NCBI RefSeq assembly: GCF_014490745.1
Contig: NZ_LZEU01000001.1
Location: forward strand, 2,507,501 to 2,571,500
Source of the DNA: Pseudomonas alcaligenes
Lineage (GTDB): Bacteria > Pseudomonadota > Gammaproteobacteria > Pseudomonadales > Pseudomonadaceae
Reading direction: 5' to 3'
Length of the DNA stretch: 64,000 nt
The position numbers were made by a program, and so were the translations under genes. Below, piece by piece: positions 55,206 to 64,000 of the stretch; positions within the stretch are counted from its first letter, which is position 1; every line of letters starts with the position of its first letter. The notes beneath the pieces are model-generated. The model saw only the letters and a list, made by a program, of their open reading frames with translations, was not told the origin of the DNA and made no database searches.

Positions 55206-56479
55206 CGTGAAGTCCCCCGATTGAAGAACAGCGGTTGATATGGCCGCAGCACCAGGTCCCGGTTGACGATGATGCGCACCGGCAGGCCTGGTCGCTCGGT
55301 CAAGGTGGGCTGAATGTTCATGTTGCGCCGGGTCATCTCCTGCCCGACCTGGTTCACGCTGTCCTGCAGGCCGTCACGGCCGGCAATGATGATCCGATCG
55401 CCATCCTGGCGGTTCTCAGGCGCGGCTAGCTCGGCGCCGATACCCAGCAACGTTGTCAACGCAGCACCGGCGAAGACGCGATTCCAATGCCAGTCGACTC
55501 CGTCCACCAGGCCGGCATAACCTGCCGGGTCGGAGCCCACGAGGTTGTCCAGCGTCAGCGAGGATGTGTCTGGCAGGATGATGCGATTCCACACCACCTG
55601 CACACGGCTCTGCCCGTAGCTGACCTGGCTGTTGTACCGACCGAGGATGCGCGAGCCCTGCGGGATCAGCAGGTGCTTGCCGGTCGCCGTGTCGTAGACC
55701 GGCTCCGTCACCGTGCCGATCACGTCACCCGGAAGATCCGACTTGATGCCCGTCACCAGCGCGCCAGCGATCACCGTGCCGGCCATGACTTGGTACGGCG
55801 ACGCCGGTAGCTGCAGGTTCCCGGAATTGCGGGTTTCCGTAGTGCCAGCTTGCAGGAACGCCTCCTTCTGCTCCTGCCGATTCTGCACGGCTGTCGGATC
55901 GAGGGGTTGCGCCGCCGTCGATGCGGGGCCGGCAGCCAGCGGATCGAAACCTGCCAAGGTGGGTACCGCCGACGCAGGCTGTGCAGCCGCAGTCACGGCT
56001 GGGCGCTGGCTGCTCGTGCGGAAGAACACCGAGGAGGCGGCCGCCTCCTCGGCCTCCTTCAGCCGCGCCAGGCGTTCTGCCTCGGCATGATCGTGGCCGG
56101 GTGGCGTGTAACTCGGCGTCGAGGGCCGCTGTGACTGCACGATGGCTGGGCCAAGGTCACCCGGCAGCGGCGGCCCCAGTTCGGGCGGAGGCGGCGGCAG
56201 CTTGGAGTAGTCCGAGGGCAGTCGGTCTAGCCCTTCGGAACGGGAAACACGGTCGACATTATATAGCTCGGCTGGATCGCTCCCTCCCCGGGGCTTTGGC
56301 GGCTGCAAGGACCAGATGGTTGCGCCCAATACAGCGGCAGAAAGCCCACCGGCAAGCGCTGCCAGGGTGCGCCGGTTCAAGCGTGTGATCGGGCGCGGCT
56401 GGGCGCGTAGCGCCACCGTCTCGGGGGCCACCTTGCCAGCATGCGGCGCAGCGGGGTCTGGGGTGTCGTTCTGGCCCAT
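55202..56479 (-). CDS. trbI: mating-pair formation protein TrbI (VirB10-like)
   Basis: 425 residues. A single N-terminal transmembrane helix (TLAALAGGLSAAVLGATIWSL, near 40-60), a Pro/Gln-rich periplasmic linker, then the beta-barrel VirB10/TrbI domain with IPQGSRILGRYNSQVSYGQS, RVQVVWNRIILPDTSSL and a C-terminal RIIVNRDLVLRPY. Spans the envelope and links inner-membrane ATPases to the outer-membrane core. 2 bp after trbG. Confidence 0.95.
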   Translation of the reverse strand: MGQNDTPDPAAPHAGKVAPETVALRAQPRPITRLNRRTLAALAGGLSAAVLGATIWSLQPPKPRGGSDPAELYNVDRVSRSEGLDRLPSDYSKLPPPPPELGPPLPGDLGPAIVQSQRPSTPSYTPPGHDHAEAERLARLKEAEEAAASSVFFRTSSQRPAVTAAAQPASAVPTLAGFDPLAAGPASTAAQPLDPTAVQNRQEQKEAFLQAGTTETRNSGNLQLPASPYQVMAGTVIAGALVTGIKSDLPGDVIGTVTEPVYDTATGKHLLIPQGSRILGRYNSQVSYGQSRVQVVWNRIILPDTSSLTLDNLVGSDPAGYAGLVDGVDWHWNRVFAGAALTTLLGIGAELAAPENRQDGDRIIIAGRDGLQDSVNQVGQEMTRRNMNIQPTLTERPGLPVRIIVNRDLVLRPYQPLFFNRGTSR

Positions 56480-56481
56480 GC

Positions 56482-57474
56482 TCAGTTCCTCCGCGCCACA
56501 CCGTCCGTGCGCTCGATGCGCACCACGTCGCCCTTATCGCCCCCCAGGCGCAACTCTGCCGCGCCGAACAACCGATCCACGACGTAGTACGGCGAGCGGA
56601 AGCGGTAATTGACCAGTTGCCCATCGCCCTGTGCGCCAATCACGAACAGCGGCGGCAACTCGCCCTGGGCAATGCCGGCAGGAAACTGGATGTAGACCTT
56701 CTCGCCATCATCGAAGGCGCGCAGCGGTTGCCACGGCGGATTGCTGCCGCTGATCGCATAGCGGAAGCGGATCTTCTCCAGCGAGAGGCCGCTATCGACC
56801 GGTGCGCTGGCCTGTGCGGCCTTCGCCTGGCGCTGCAGGGCCAGCATCCTGTCTTTCGGGTAATCCCAGGATACCGAGGCCATCCAGGCTTTCTCGGTCG
56901 AGGTCAGCTCAATGAGGTAAGTACGCCGACTGGTGGTGATGACCAAGTTAGTCTTCAGATCCGAGCGAATCGGCTTGACCAGCACATTGACGCGCAGCGC
57001 GTCGCCGGCACCGCTGGAGGTATCACCGACGATCCAGCGCACCGTGTCGCCTGCAGCCACTGTCACCAGCTCCTCACCGGCCTGCAGCGCAATCACGGTC
57101 ACCCGCCCCGGCGCGGCATAGACCTGGTACAGCGCGCCGTCGCTGTAGGGCCATACTTGGATCGCATTGACGTAGCCCTCGCGCGTGGGCACCACCCTCG
57201 CCTCCTGATTTGCGCGCGACACCCTCAGCTTCTCGTCGGCAGGTTCCAGCACGGAGCGGGCCTCGCCCGCATCTGGGAGTAGCTTCATCTGTGCCGGCAT
57301 CGGCAGCACCTTGGGCACCTCCACCACTTCCACCGGCTTCGGTGGCTCTGGAAGAGGCTGCGCCTGCACCGGCTCGTCGAGCGAAATGCGCGGTGGTGGC
57401 TTGCCTTGGCTGGTACAGCCGGCCAAGGCCAGCAGGACCAGAGGAAACGCGGACTTACAGAAGGACAGGTTCAT
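56482..57474 (-). CDS. trbG: TrbG (VirB9-like) lipoprotein
   Basis: 330 residues from MNLSFCKSAFPLVLLALAGC; the lipobox LALAGC predicts a lipidated N-terminal Cys. The VirB9 fold has YSDGALYQVYAAPGRVTVIA, TYLIELTSTEKAWMASVSWD and YRFRSPYYVVDRLF. Forms the outer-membrane core with TrbI. Overlaps trbF by 4 nt. Confidence 0.94.
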   Translation of the reverse strand: MNLSFCKSAFPLVLLALAGCTSQGKPPPRISLDEPVQAQPLPEPPKPVEVVEVPKVLPMPAQMKLLPDAGEARSVLEPADEKLRVSRANQEARVVPTREGYVNAIQVWPYSDGALYQVYAAPGRVTVIALQAGEELVTVAAGDTVRWIVGDTSSGAGDALRVNVLVKPIRSDLKTNLVITTSRRTYLIELTSTEKAWMASVSWDYPKDRMLALQRQAKAAQASAPVDSGLSLEKIRFRYAISGSNPPWQPLRAFDDGEKVYIQFPAGIAQGELPPLFVIGAQGDGQLVNYRFRSPYYVVDRLFGAAELRLGGDKGDVVRIERTDGVARRN

Positions 57475-58175
57475 GGCTTGGCTCCTTCGGACGCATCGAG
57501 CTCGCGGCTCCACGACAGCCCGTTGACGTAGATGCCCAGGGGGTTCTTGCGCAGACGCTGTTCGGTGCGCGGGGTTTGCAGAACGGTGGAGATCACCGCG
57601 TTCCACCGCTCGGTACCGGCGGGCACGCCGTTGACGAAGCGCTGCTCCGTCCAGCGCACGTTGAAGGAGGCATCACTGGCCCGCACGACGCTGGTGACCT
57701 GCACCGTCACCGACTCCTTGCCGACGCGGGCGAACGGATCGTTGGTACGCGCATAGTCGTTGAGCACGGCCGCGCCACGATCAGTGGTGTAGTCGTAGGC
57801 GTCGAGCCAGCTTTGTCGCACCACGATCGGGTCGATGGACAGCGAGCGCACCAGCATGACGAAACGCGCCAGATGGTAGGCAACCTGCGCGTCGGCCGGA
57901 CGGTACGGTGTGGCGGCCTCGCCAACCGCACGGACCTGACCGGATCGGTCCACCTCCACCACATAGGGTGTGACGATGGACTGCGCCGAGCGCCAGACCA
58001 GGCCGCTCGCCATCAGCAGTGCAAGCGCCAGGCAGCCGAAGGCCATCAGGCGCCAGTTCTTCGCCTGCACGCGGGCCGAGCCAATGCGTTCGTCCCATGC
58101 CTGGGCCGCTGCCTGATAAGGGGTGGCAGGTTGCGGCGTCTCGGCGTAGCGGACTCTTGGACGTCTGAAGCGCAT
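57471..58175 (-). CDS. trbF: TrbF (VirB8-like) protein
   Basis: 234 residues. N-terminal PxTPYQAAAQAWDERIGSAR, a transmembrane segment MAFGCLALALLMASGLVWRS and a VirB8-like periplasmic domain (TPYVVEVDRSGQVRAVGEA, NWRTxNVRWTEQRFVNG-type region). Inner-membrane assembly factor of the secretion channel. Confidence 0.93.
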   Translation of the reverse strand: MRFRRPRVRYAETPQPATPYQAAAQAWDERIGSARVQAKNWRLMAFGCLALALLMASGLVWRSAQSIVTPYVVEVDRSGQVRAVGEAATPYRPADAQVAYHLARFVMLVRSLSIDPIVVRQSWLDAYDYTTDRGAAVLNDYARTNDPFARVGKESVTVQVTSVVRASDASFNVRWTEQRFVNGVPAGTERWNAVISTVLQTPRTEQRLRKNPLGIYVNGLSWSRELDASEGAKP

Positions 58176-58188
58176 AATTCATCCTCCT

Positions 58189-59370
58189 TTATGAGTCCGA
58201 ATCCCGCAGGTTCGGACCGCCCCCCGAACCGCCGCCGTCGCCACCGCGCAACGTGTGCGCGGCGGTAGTGGCGGCATGACTGATCTGCTGGCGACGCTGC
58301 AATCGCTTGGCCCAGGCGGGCTGCGCCTTGGCATCGGTGTCGGCACGGGCCGCCTTGCCCAAAGGTGCTTCGCCGCTACCCGTGGAGGCTCCTCCTCCAG
58401 CCAAGCGCCCCTTGAGTGAGCGCATGCCGGCGGCCAGCTTCGCGGTCGGCGCCATGCGCGCTCCGGCCGCAACCGCAGCGCCAACACCGGTTGCGGCAGC
58501 GCCGGCGGCGACGGCCATGCCCGCCGTGCCGAGCGCGGCGCCAGCCATTGCCCCAGCCCCCAGCTGCGGGCCACCGGAAATCAACCCGGTGGCGATACCC
58601 GGGCCGAAGATGCCCAGGGCGAGCAACGCCAGCGAGGCCAGCATGACCACCAGCGCGTGGTCGATGGATGGCTCGTCGGGATGCACCTGGAACTCGGCGA
58701 ACAACCCCGAGCCAATGCCGACGATCACCGCCAGCACCAACACCTTGACGCCGGAGGACACCACGTTGCCCAGCACCTTTTCGGCGAGGAACGAGGTCTT
58801 GTTCCACAGCGCGAACGGCACTAGCACGAAGCCCGCGAGGGTGGTCAGCTTGAACTCGATCAGGGTGATGAACAGCTGTATCGCCAGCACGAAGAAGCAG
58901 ACGATGACCACCAGGTAGGCCAGGAACAGGATGACGATGGGATCGAGGTTGACGAACACCTCGGGAAAACCGGTCATCTCGCCGATCTGTTCCAGAATCG
59001 GTGCACCGGCGTCGATGCCGGTTTTCGCCAGCCGCCCCGGCTGCAGGAAGGTTTCCATGCTGAGCGAGCCGGTCGCCGTCAGGCCCAGCCCGGCAAAGGA
59101 ACGAAAGACGATGCCGGCCAGCCAGTTGAAGTTGCCGATGATGTAGGCAAAGGCACCGACGTAAAGCACCTTGCGAATCAGCTTCGCCATCACGTCCTCA
59201 CCCTGGCCAGTGGCATGCCCGAGCGCCCAGTACAGCCCGGCGATCGTCATGTCGATGGCGATCAGCGTCGCGGTCAGGTAGGCAACCTCGCCTTGCAGCA
59301 ACCCAAAACCTGAGTCGATGTAGCGCGAGAAGGTATCGAGGAAGCGGTCGATGATCGTTACGTCATTCAT
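58189..59370 (-). CDS. trbL: TrbL (VirB6-like) polytopic membrane protein
   Basis: 393 residues. At least six hydrophobic segments between residues 15 and 275, then a Gly/Ala-rich cytosolic tail with charged KAQPAWAKRLQRRQQISHAA and a glycine-rich end. DVMAKLIRKVLYVGAFAYII and FVLVPFALWNKTSFLAEKVLG are typical. Overlaps the TrbK-like gene by 4 nt. Confidence 0.93.
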   Translation of the reverse strand: MNDVTIIDRFLDTFSRYIDSGFGLLQGEVAYLTATLIAIDMTIAGLYWALGHATGQGEDVMAKLIRKVLYVGAFAYIIGNFNWLAGIVFRSFAGLGLTATGSLSMETFLQPGRLAKTGIDAGAPILEQIGEMTGFPEVFVNLDPIVILFLAYLVVIVCFFVLAIQLFITLIEFKLTTLAGFVLVPFALWNKTSFLAEKVLGNVVSSGVKVLVLAVIVGIGSGLFAEFQVHPDEPSIDHALVVMLASLALLALGIFGPGIATGLISGGPQLGAGAMAGAALGTAGMAVAAGAAATGVGAAVAAGARMAPTAKLAAGMRSLKGRLAGGGASTGSGEAPLGKAARADTDAKAQPAWAKRLQRRQQISHAATTAAHTLRGGDGGGSGGGPNLRDSDS

Positions 59371-59696
59371 GGTGTGATCTCCGAGGCAAAAGCAGCCGGT
59401 GCCTCTAGCCCGGGCTCAGCGTCGACGGGGCTGTCGAACGTCGGAGGAATCGGCGGCAGCTCCTCCACAGCGACGTACTCTTCCGGGCCGCTCTGGCCGG
59501 AGAAAAAACGACGCCGATACGCTTCGGCGGCAGCCCTGCAGACGACCTCGCCCACGCTGCTCCAATCGGCAGCGCACTGAGCGCGCAGTGCCTTGAGCCG
59601 CACAGGGTCTGCGGCCAGGTCTTCGCTGCACGACTGGTCGCAACCCGCCAGCAGCGCAACCGACAACACGAGGACGTATCGCATGGCCGCCGCCAT
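59367..59696 (-). CDS. trbK: TrbK-like entry-exclusion lipoprotein
   Basis: 109 residues. Signal with lipobox (LSVALLAGC). The mature part has a SCSEDLAADPVRLKALRAQC pattern shared by TrbK/EexN proteins, which block uptake of a second copy. The ATG at 59696 shares a base with the trbJ stop; ATG 59684 is an alternative start. Function assigned by position and the Cys pattern. Confidence 0.75.
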   Translation of the reverse strand: MAAAMRYVLVLSVALLAGCDQSCSEDLAADPVRLKALRAQCAADWSSVGEVVCRAAAEAYRRRFFSGQSGPEEYVAVEELPPIPPTFDSPVDAEPGLEAPAAFASEITP

Positions 59697-60460
59697 CAGT
59701 TCCCGTAGAACCGGACCGCGTACGGCGTGTAGGCCGTCCCCTCGCCCAGGAAGCGTCGCCGTACCTCACGGGCGCGCTCGCTGGCCGCTGCCTGCCGCGC
59801 CAGCTCCAGGGAGGCGGCCCGGTCCTGGGTAAGCTGGAGCTGCTGCGCCTGGATGGACTGTTTGGCCTGTAGGGCCAGCAGTTGGTTGGTCGCCTGCATG
59901 GCCTGCAGGGCACCGGTGGCCGACTGGCTCTGGCCCACCAGATCGTTCAGCGCGCTTTCGTCCTCGCTCAGGTTTCGCGACACCTGTGCCTGCATGCGCA
60001 TCGCTGTGTGCAGGCCATCAAGCGTGTGCGCCCAGCGTTCGCGGGCATCCTGGTACATCTGGTCGCCGCTGACGGTGGCAGCGTACTCGTCGGGGTACAG
60101 CCGGGCGAACTCGCTGTCGAGGTTCTGCACGTCGAAGGCAAGCCCCTGCGCCTCGGCGATCAGCTGCTCGCTCATGGCCAGCGAGGCGTGCAGCCGATTG
60201 ACGACGTTGAAGTCGAGGCTGGCCAGGTTGCGTGCCTGGTTGCTGAGCATCTGCGCCTCGTTCTGCAGCTGCTGCACCTGGTTGTTGATCTGCTCCAGGG
60301 TACGAATCGCCGTCAGTGTGTTCTGCACCAGGTTGGTGGGGTCGAGGACGATGTCGCCGACACCGAACAGGGCATGTGCCGGCTGCGCGGAGGCCAGGAC
60401 AAAGACACTGGCCACGGCGAGCACAGTCAGTCTGGATTTACGCGAGGATTGGAGTTTCAT
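59696..60460 (-). CDS. trbJ: TrbJ (VirB5-like) periplasmic protein
   Basis: 254 residues from MKLQSSRKSRLTVLAVASVF, with signal peptide ending AHA. FGVGDIVLDPTNLVQNTLTA, then long coiled-coil helices (QINNQVQQLQNEAQMLSNQA, LAMSEQLIAEAQGLAF). Minor pilus component. Overlaps trbE by 4 nt. Confidence 0.94.
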   Translation of the reverse strand: MKLQSSRKSRLTVLAVASVFVLASAQPAHALFGVGDIVLDPTNLVQNTLTAIRTLEQINNQVQQLQNEAQMLSNQARNLASLDFNVVNRLHASLAMSEQLIAEAQGLAFDVQNLDSEFARLYPDEYAATVSGDQMYQDARERWAHTLDGLHTAMRMQAQVSRNLSEDESALNDLVGQSQSATGALQAMQATNQLLALQAKQSIQAQQLQLTQDRAASLELARQAAASERAREVRRRFLGEGTAYTPYAVRFYGN

Positions 60461-62907
60461 GGCAGGTTCTCCTGTGGGCGGGCAGCGGGAAACAAGGAGT
60501 TGGCTGGGGCAGAGGGCAGCAGCTCGGCGGCCCAGTCCAGACCGCGGTGCCGTAGCCAGGCCGCGGCGAAGCCCGGCACGCCGGCATCGCGGAGCACGCT
60601 GTCGATGGCGCGCTGGTCCTGGGGCCGCGAGGCGCTGGCGAACGCGAGCGCGACCGGCCCCAGGTCGAGGTCGAACAGGCGATTGCCCGCACGGGACTGG
60701 TAGTAGTAATCGCGCTTGGGCTGCGCAGTGGCGACGATCTCGATCTGCCGACCGTTGAGGCCAAAGCCCTCGTAGATCGCGCGAATCTGCGGCTCGGTCG
60801 CCTGCGGACAGGGCAGGAAGATGCGGCAGGCGCAGCTTTCGATGATCGCCGGGGCGATGCTCGAGTCCTTGATGTCGGCCAGCGACTGCGTAGCGAAGAT
60901 CACGCTGACATTCTTCTTGCGCAGCGTCTTGAGCCACTGGCGAATACGCGCGGCGAACACCGGGTCGTCGAGGAACAGCCAGGACTCGTCGAGGATCAGC
61001 AACGTCGGCGCGCCATCGAAACGCTCCTCCAGCCGCGCGAACAAATAGCCCAGCACGGCCAGCACCGCCGCCTTGCTGTGCATCAGCTCCTCCATCTCGA
61101 AGCACTGCACATCGGCCAGCCCTAGATAGTCGAGGTCGGCATCGAGCAGCTTGCCGTGGGCGCCACCCAGCACATAGGGCGCCAGCGCCTGGCGCAGCGA
61201 GTTCGATTGCAACAGCACCGACAGGCCAGTGAGCGTGCGCTGTTCGACGGGAGCTCCCGCGAGACTGCCGAGCGCCGACCAGATGGCCGCCTTTTCATCG
61301 GGGCCGACGGCCACGCCCTCGTGCAGCAGACGCCCTTCGACCCACTCGGCCGCCCAAGTGCGGCAGCCCTCCTCGTCGATGCGCGCGAGCGGCTGGAAGG
61401 CGATCGCGCCATCGGCGCCCAGGTCGTAGTGTTCGCCGCCCAGCCCCAGTACCGTTGCCCGCATGGAACGGCCCATGTCGAAAGCGAAGATGCGCGAGCC
61501 GGAATAGCGGCGGAACTGCAGCGCCAGCGTGGCGAGCAGGACGGACTTGCCCATGCCGGTCGGGCCGACGACCAGCGTGTGCCCCACGTCGCCGATATGC
61601 GTCACCAACCGGAATGGCGTCGCACCCTCGGTGCGGGTAACTATCAACGGTGGGCCATCGAGGTGGGTGTTTCTCTCCGGCCCGGCCCAGACCGCCGACA
61701 CCGGCATCAAGTGCGCGAGGTTCAGCGTCGAGACGATGGGCTGGCGCACATTGGCGTAGGCGTTGCCCGGGATCGACGACAGCCATGCCTCCACCGAATT
61801 GAGGCGTTCCGGAATGGTGACGAAGCCTCGTCCCTGGATGACGCGCTCCACCCTGCGCAGCTTCTCGTCGGCCAGGTCGGCGTCACGATCAAGCACCGTC
61901 ACGGTCGCGGTCAGGAAACCGAAGGCCACCTGGTCGCTGCCCAGCGCCTGCAGTGCAGCATCTGCGTCGGCTGCCTTGTTGCTGGCGTCGGTATCGACCA
62001 GCGGGCTTTCCTGCTGGAACAGCGTCTCGCGCAGTAGCGCCAGCACGCTCTTGCGCTTGGCGAACCATTGGCGGCGCAGGCGTCCGAGTTCCTGTTCAGC
62101 CTCGGCCTTGTCCAGGCAGATAAAGCGTGTGCTCCAACGGTAGGAAAAGCCCAGCCGGTTGAGGTCATCCAGGATTCCCGGCCAGGTCGAGGTCGGGAAT
62201 CCGCGCACCGTCACCATGCGCAGGTGCGTATCACCCAGCATCGGCGCCAGGCCACCGAGCAGCGGCACGTCGGCCAGCAGCGTGTCGAGATGAAACGGTA
62301 CCTCCGGAACCCTGATGCAATAACGCCGCGTCGAGACGGTTGCATGCAGATAGCTCAGCGTCTCGCCATCGTCCAGCCAGTCGATCTCCGGCATCACGCC
62401 CACGAGCAGGTCGAAGATCCGCTCGCTCTCCGCGATGAAGCCGGTGAGTCGCTCGTGCCAGTCCACGCCGGCCGTCGAGGTGTTCTCATAGATCAGCTTT
62501 GCTGCACGAGCATGCGACTCTTCCGGCGGCAGGTACTGCAGCGTGAAGTGGTAGCGGCTCTCGAAGTGATTGCCGGACTCCTCGAAGGTCGCGCGGCGCT
62601 CCTCGTCCACCAGCCAGGACAGCGGTTCGGGGAAATCCGAGTGCGGATAGCCCGCAGCTGGGCAGCGCTCGGCCTCGACGAACAGCGCCCAGCCCGCGCC
62701 GAGCCGGCGCAACGCGTTGTTCAGTCGCGCGGTGGTGGCCATCAGCTCGCCTTGCGTCGCACTGTCGAGGTCTGGGCCACGGAAGCGCGCCGTGCGCTGG
62801 AACGAACCGTCCTTGTTCAGTACGACGCCGGGCGCGACCAGACCGGCCCAGGGCAGCCAGTCAGCGAGCAGCGCCGGGCGCTGGCGGTATTCGGCAAGAT
62901 TCAGCAT
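60457..62907 (-). CDS. trbE: TrbE conjugative ATPase (VirB4-like)
   Basis: 816 residues. N-terminal domain with LVAPGVVLNKDGSFQRTARF; the ATPase domain has Walker A VVGPTGMGKSVLLATLALQF and Walker B LLILDESWLFLDDPVF, with FATQSLADIKDSSIAPAIIE after it. Powers pilus assembly and DNA transfer. The largest gene of the operon, full length. Confidence 0.96.
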   Translation of the reverse strand: MLNLAEYRQRPALLADWLPWAGLVAPGVVLNKDGSFQRTARFRGPDLDSATQGELMATTARLNNALRRLGAGWALFVEAERCPAAGYPHSDFPEPLSWLVDEERRATFEESGNHFESRYHFTLQYLPPEESHARAAKLIYENTSTAGVDWHERLTGFIAESERIFDLLVGVMPEIDWLDDGETLSYLHATVSTRRYCIRVPEVPFHLDTLLADVPLLGGLAPMLGDTHLRMVTVRGFPTSTWPGILDDLNRLGFSYRWSTRFICLDKAEAEQELGRLRRQWFAKRKSVLALLRETLFQQESPLVDTDASNKAADADAALQALGSDQVAFGFLTATVTVLDRDADLADEKLRRVERVIQGRGFVTIPERLNSVEAWLSSIPGNAYANVRQPIVSTLNLAHLMPVSAVWAGPERNTHLDGPPLIVTRTEGATPFRLVTHIGDVGHTLVVGPTGMGKSVLLATLALQFRRYSGSRIFAFDMGRSMRATVLGLGGEHYDLGADGAIAFQPLARIDEEGCRTWAAEWVEGRLLHEGVAVGPDEKAAIWSALGSLAGAPVEQRTLTGLSVLLQSNSLRQALAPYVLGGAHGKLLDADLDYLGLADVQCFEMEELMHSKAAVLAVLGYLFARLEERFDGAPTLLILDESWLFLDDPVFAARIRQWLKTLRKKNVSVIFATQSLADIKDSSIAPAIIESCACRIFLPCPQATEPQIRAIYEGFGLNGRQIEIVATAQPKRDYYYQSRAGNRLFDLDLGPVALAFASASRPQDQRAIDSVLRDAGVPGFAAAWLRHRGLDWAAELLPSAPANSLFPAARPQENLP

Positions 62908-62922
62908 TGCGGCCCCCTCCCC

Positions 62923-63192
62923 TCACACGTCCAGCAACGACTTATGCTTGAGGTGCCGGGCGAACACCTGCATGAACTGCGGGTCGACCCGTGCGCCCCA
63001 GACCGCGAGCGCATGGCCAATCAGCCACAGCACCAGCCCCGGAAGCCAGAGCTGCAGCCCCAGCCCGACTGCCGCGGCCAGCGTGCCGTTGGCGATGGCC
63101 ACGGTGCGCGGTGCGCCGCCGAGCAGGATCGGCTCGGTTAGCGAACGGTGCAGCGGCACTTCGAAGCCCGGCAGATCAATTCCCGTGCTCAT
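62923..63192 (-). CDS. trbD: TrbD (VirB3-like) membrane protein
   Basis: 89 residues. LPGFEVPLHRSLTEPILLGG is the VirB3/TrbD start; two transmembrane segments follow (TLAAAVGLGLQLWLPGLVLW region). Overlaps trbC by 4 nt. Confidence 0.93.
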   Translation of the reverse strand: MSTGIDLPGFEVPLHRSLTEPILLGGAPRTVAIANGTLAAAVGLGLQLWLPGLVLWLIGHALAVWGARVDPQFMQVFARHLKHKSLLDV

Positions 63193-63557
63193 ACGACCGC
63201 CCCGCCGGAGAAGCTGAAGAACGACAGGAAGAACGAGGATGCGGCGAAGGCGATGCTCAGCCCGAAGACGATCTGGATCAGCTTGCGAAAGCCGCCCGAC
63301 GTATCACCGAAGGCCAGCGCCAACCCCGTGGAAATGATGATGATCACCGCCACGATGCGTGCGACCGGCCCCTGGATCGATTCGAGGATGGATTCGAGCG
63401 GTCCCTCCCAGGGCATCGAGGAACCCGCGGCCCTCGCGGTGCCAACCGTCATCAGCATGACGGCGGCTAACAGCAGGCCCTGGCGCGCAGACCCTGCCAG
63501 GCGGTGTAAACGCGGATTTACGGAAAAGCGGGAAACAGGGGTGCGTGTCGGCCTCAT
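63189..63557 (-). CDS. trbC: TrbC (VirB2-like) pilin
   Basis: 122 residues with a long signal (ending TARA). Mature part PWEGPLESILESIQGPVARI and two hydrophobic helices (VAVIIIISTGLALAFGD, IVFGLSIAFAASSFFLSF), the pattern of a cyclic pilin. Overlaps trbB by 4 nt. Confidence 0.93.
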   Translation of the reverse strand: MRPTRTPVSRFSVNPRLHRLAGSARQGLLLAAVMLMTVGTARAAGSSMPWEGPLESILESIQGPVARIVAVIIIISTGLALAFGDTSGGFRKLIQIVFGLSIAFAASSFFLSFFSFSGGAVV

Positions 63558-64000
63558 GGCAGTTCTCCAGGCGTGGTCGGGGACAGGAAAAATGGCGTGA
63601 GCTGATCGGCAAGCGGCGCTTCCAACACATCCGCCAGGCGATAGCCCGCATCGTCAAAGCCAACAACGCGGGTGATGCTCTCGATACAACGCTGGCGGCC
63701 ACGACCCGCGATAAAGATCACCACGTTGACCGCCTCGGCGATCAGTGCACGCGGCGGGTTCATGGCCACCTCGAGCACCAGTTGCTCCAGACGCAGCAGC
63801 GCCCCCTGAGCGGAGCCGGCATGGATGGTGGCTATCCCTCCCGGGTGGCCGGTACCCCACACCTTTATAAGTTCCAGTGCCTCGCCGCCGCGCACCTCGC
63901 CAACCACCACGCGATCAGGGCGCAGCCGCATCGTCGCTCGTACCAGCTCGCGCATCGACACCACACCTGCACGCGTACGCAGCGGCACGTGGTCGCGCGC
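63554..64000 (-). CDS. trbB: TrbB (VirB11-like) secretion ATPase, C-terminal part
   Basis: The 5' end lies beyond the window; 148 residues are visible. Asp box/Walker B region RPDRVVVGEVRGGEALELIK and the His box GHPGGIATIHAGSAQGALLRL are diagnostic of VirB11-family hexameric ATPases. First of the trb genes in transcription order, likely preceded by regulator and traG genes to the right. Confidence 0.92.
   Translation of the reverse strand, partial: ARDHVPLRTRAGVVSMRELVRATMRLRPDRVVVGEVRGGEALELIKVWGTGHPGGIATIHAGSAQGALLRLEQLVLEVAMNPPRALIAEAVNVVIFIAGRGRQRCIESITRVVGFDDAGYRLADVLEAPLADQLTPFFLSPTTPGELP

Larger units (their letters stand above)
46760..64000. mobile_element. integrative and conjugative element, left part
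   Basis: Starts at the tRNA-Leu attachment core with a tyrosine integrase pointing inward. It carries a toxin-antitoxin pair, defence-like genes and a trb mating-pair operon in the order of Tn4371/RP4-type elements. The right end, traG, relaxase and replication/partition genes are not in the window. At least 17.2 kb. Confidence 0.85.

Overview
The window is high-GC proteobacterial DNA and looks like a Pseudomonas chromosome of the mendocina/alcaligenes/stutzeri type. The reasons are the aerobic cobalamin genes in Pseudomonas arrangement, REP-like repeats typical of the genus, an integron whose attC sites resemble those of P. stutzeri/alcaligenes, and an integrative element next to a tRNA-Leu fragment. 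Assignments come from reading the sequence and recalled family knowledge; no database search was run.

Layout. 1-13250: core genes, namely a sensor-domain fragment, OsmC, pirin, dienelactone hydrolase, an MHYT hybrid kinase with an HD-GYP response regulator, htpG, two hotdog thioesterases, a small lipoprotein and a MAPEG protein. 13419-21013: cobalamin block 1, with cobG-cobH-cobI-cobJ on the minus strand behind a cobalamin riboswitch and, divergently, cobL-cobK plus a 2Fe-2S ferredoxin-like gene. 21318-28956: a phosphonate utilisation cluster with a PhnZ-type di-iron oxygenase, an FAD amine oxidase, a 2-aminoethylphosphonate-type ABC transporter, phnX and a LysR regulator; phnW is not present. 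29133-30547: a hydrolase and a flavin reductase. 30825-34585: an integrase-less array of gene cassettes with five attC sites. One cassette carries a putative abortive-infection gene, and the last attC is split by an IS1111-type insertion sequence. 34681-46308: a short-chain dehydrogenase, then cobalamin block 2. In block 2, cobW, cobN, chlD and cobF are on the minus strand and cbtB, cbtA, cobE and cobM on the plus strand, with two back-to-back cobalamin riboswitches between them.

46760-64000 (runs off the end): an integrative and conjugative element next to the 3' part of a tRNA-Leu(TAA) gene. It holds a tyrosine integrase, a HigBA-like toxin-antitoxin pair, a defence-like region and a Tn4371/RP4-type trb mating-pair operon (trbI to trbB, on the minus strand). 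The defence-like region contains a tightly coupled four-gene operon (TIR-like, Nmad2-like, MazG-like, uracil-DNA-glycosylase-like). Facing it are a TIR gene and a SLOG gene, followed by a decayed ThsB-like TIR gene.

How the genes work together. The window encodes most of the aerobic corrin-ring pathway from precorrin-2 to hydrogenobyrinate and a cobalt chelatase made of CobN and ChlD. The chlD gene appears to give both the small and medium chelatase subunits through -1 ribosomal frameshifting: a slippery A AAA AAG, a stop codon 6 nt later and an 11-bp hairpin. Cobalt uptake (CbtAB) and CobW sit beside them, and three cobalamin riboswitches would shut the set down when B12 is plentiful. The most likely undescribed system is the four-gene TIR-like/Nmad2/MazG/UDG operon at 49079-51971, followed by the TIR-SLOG pair at 52511-54244.
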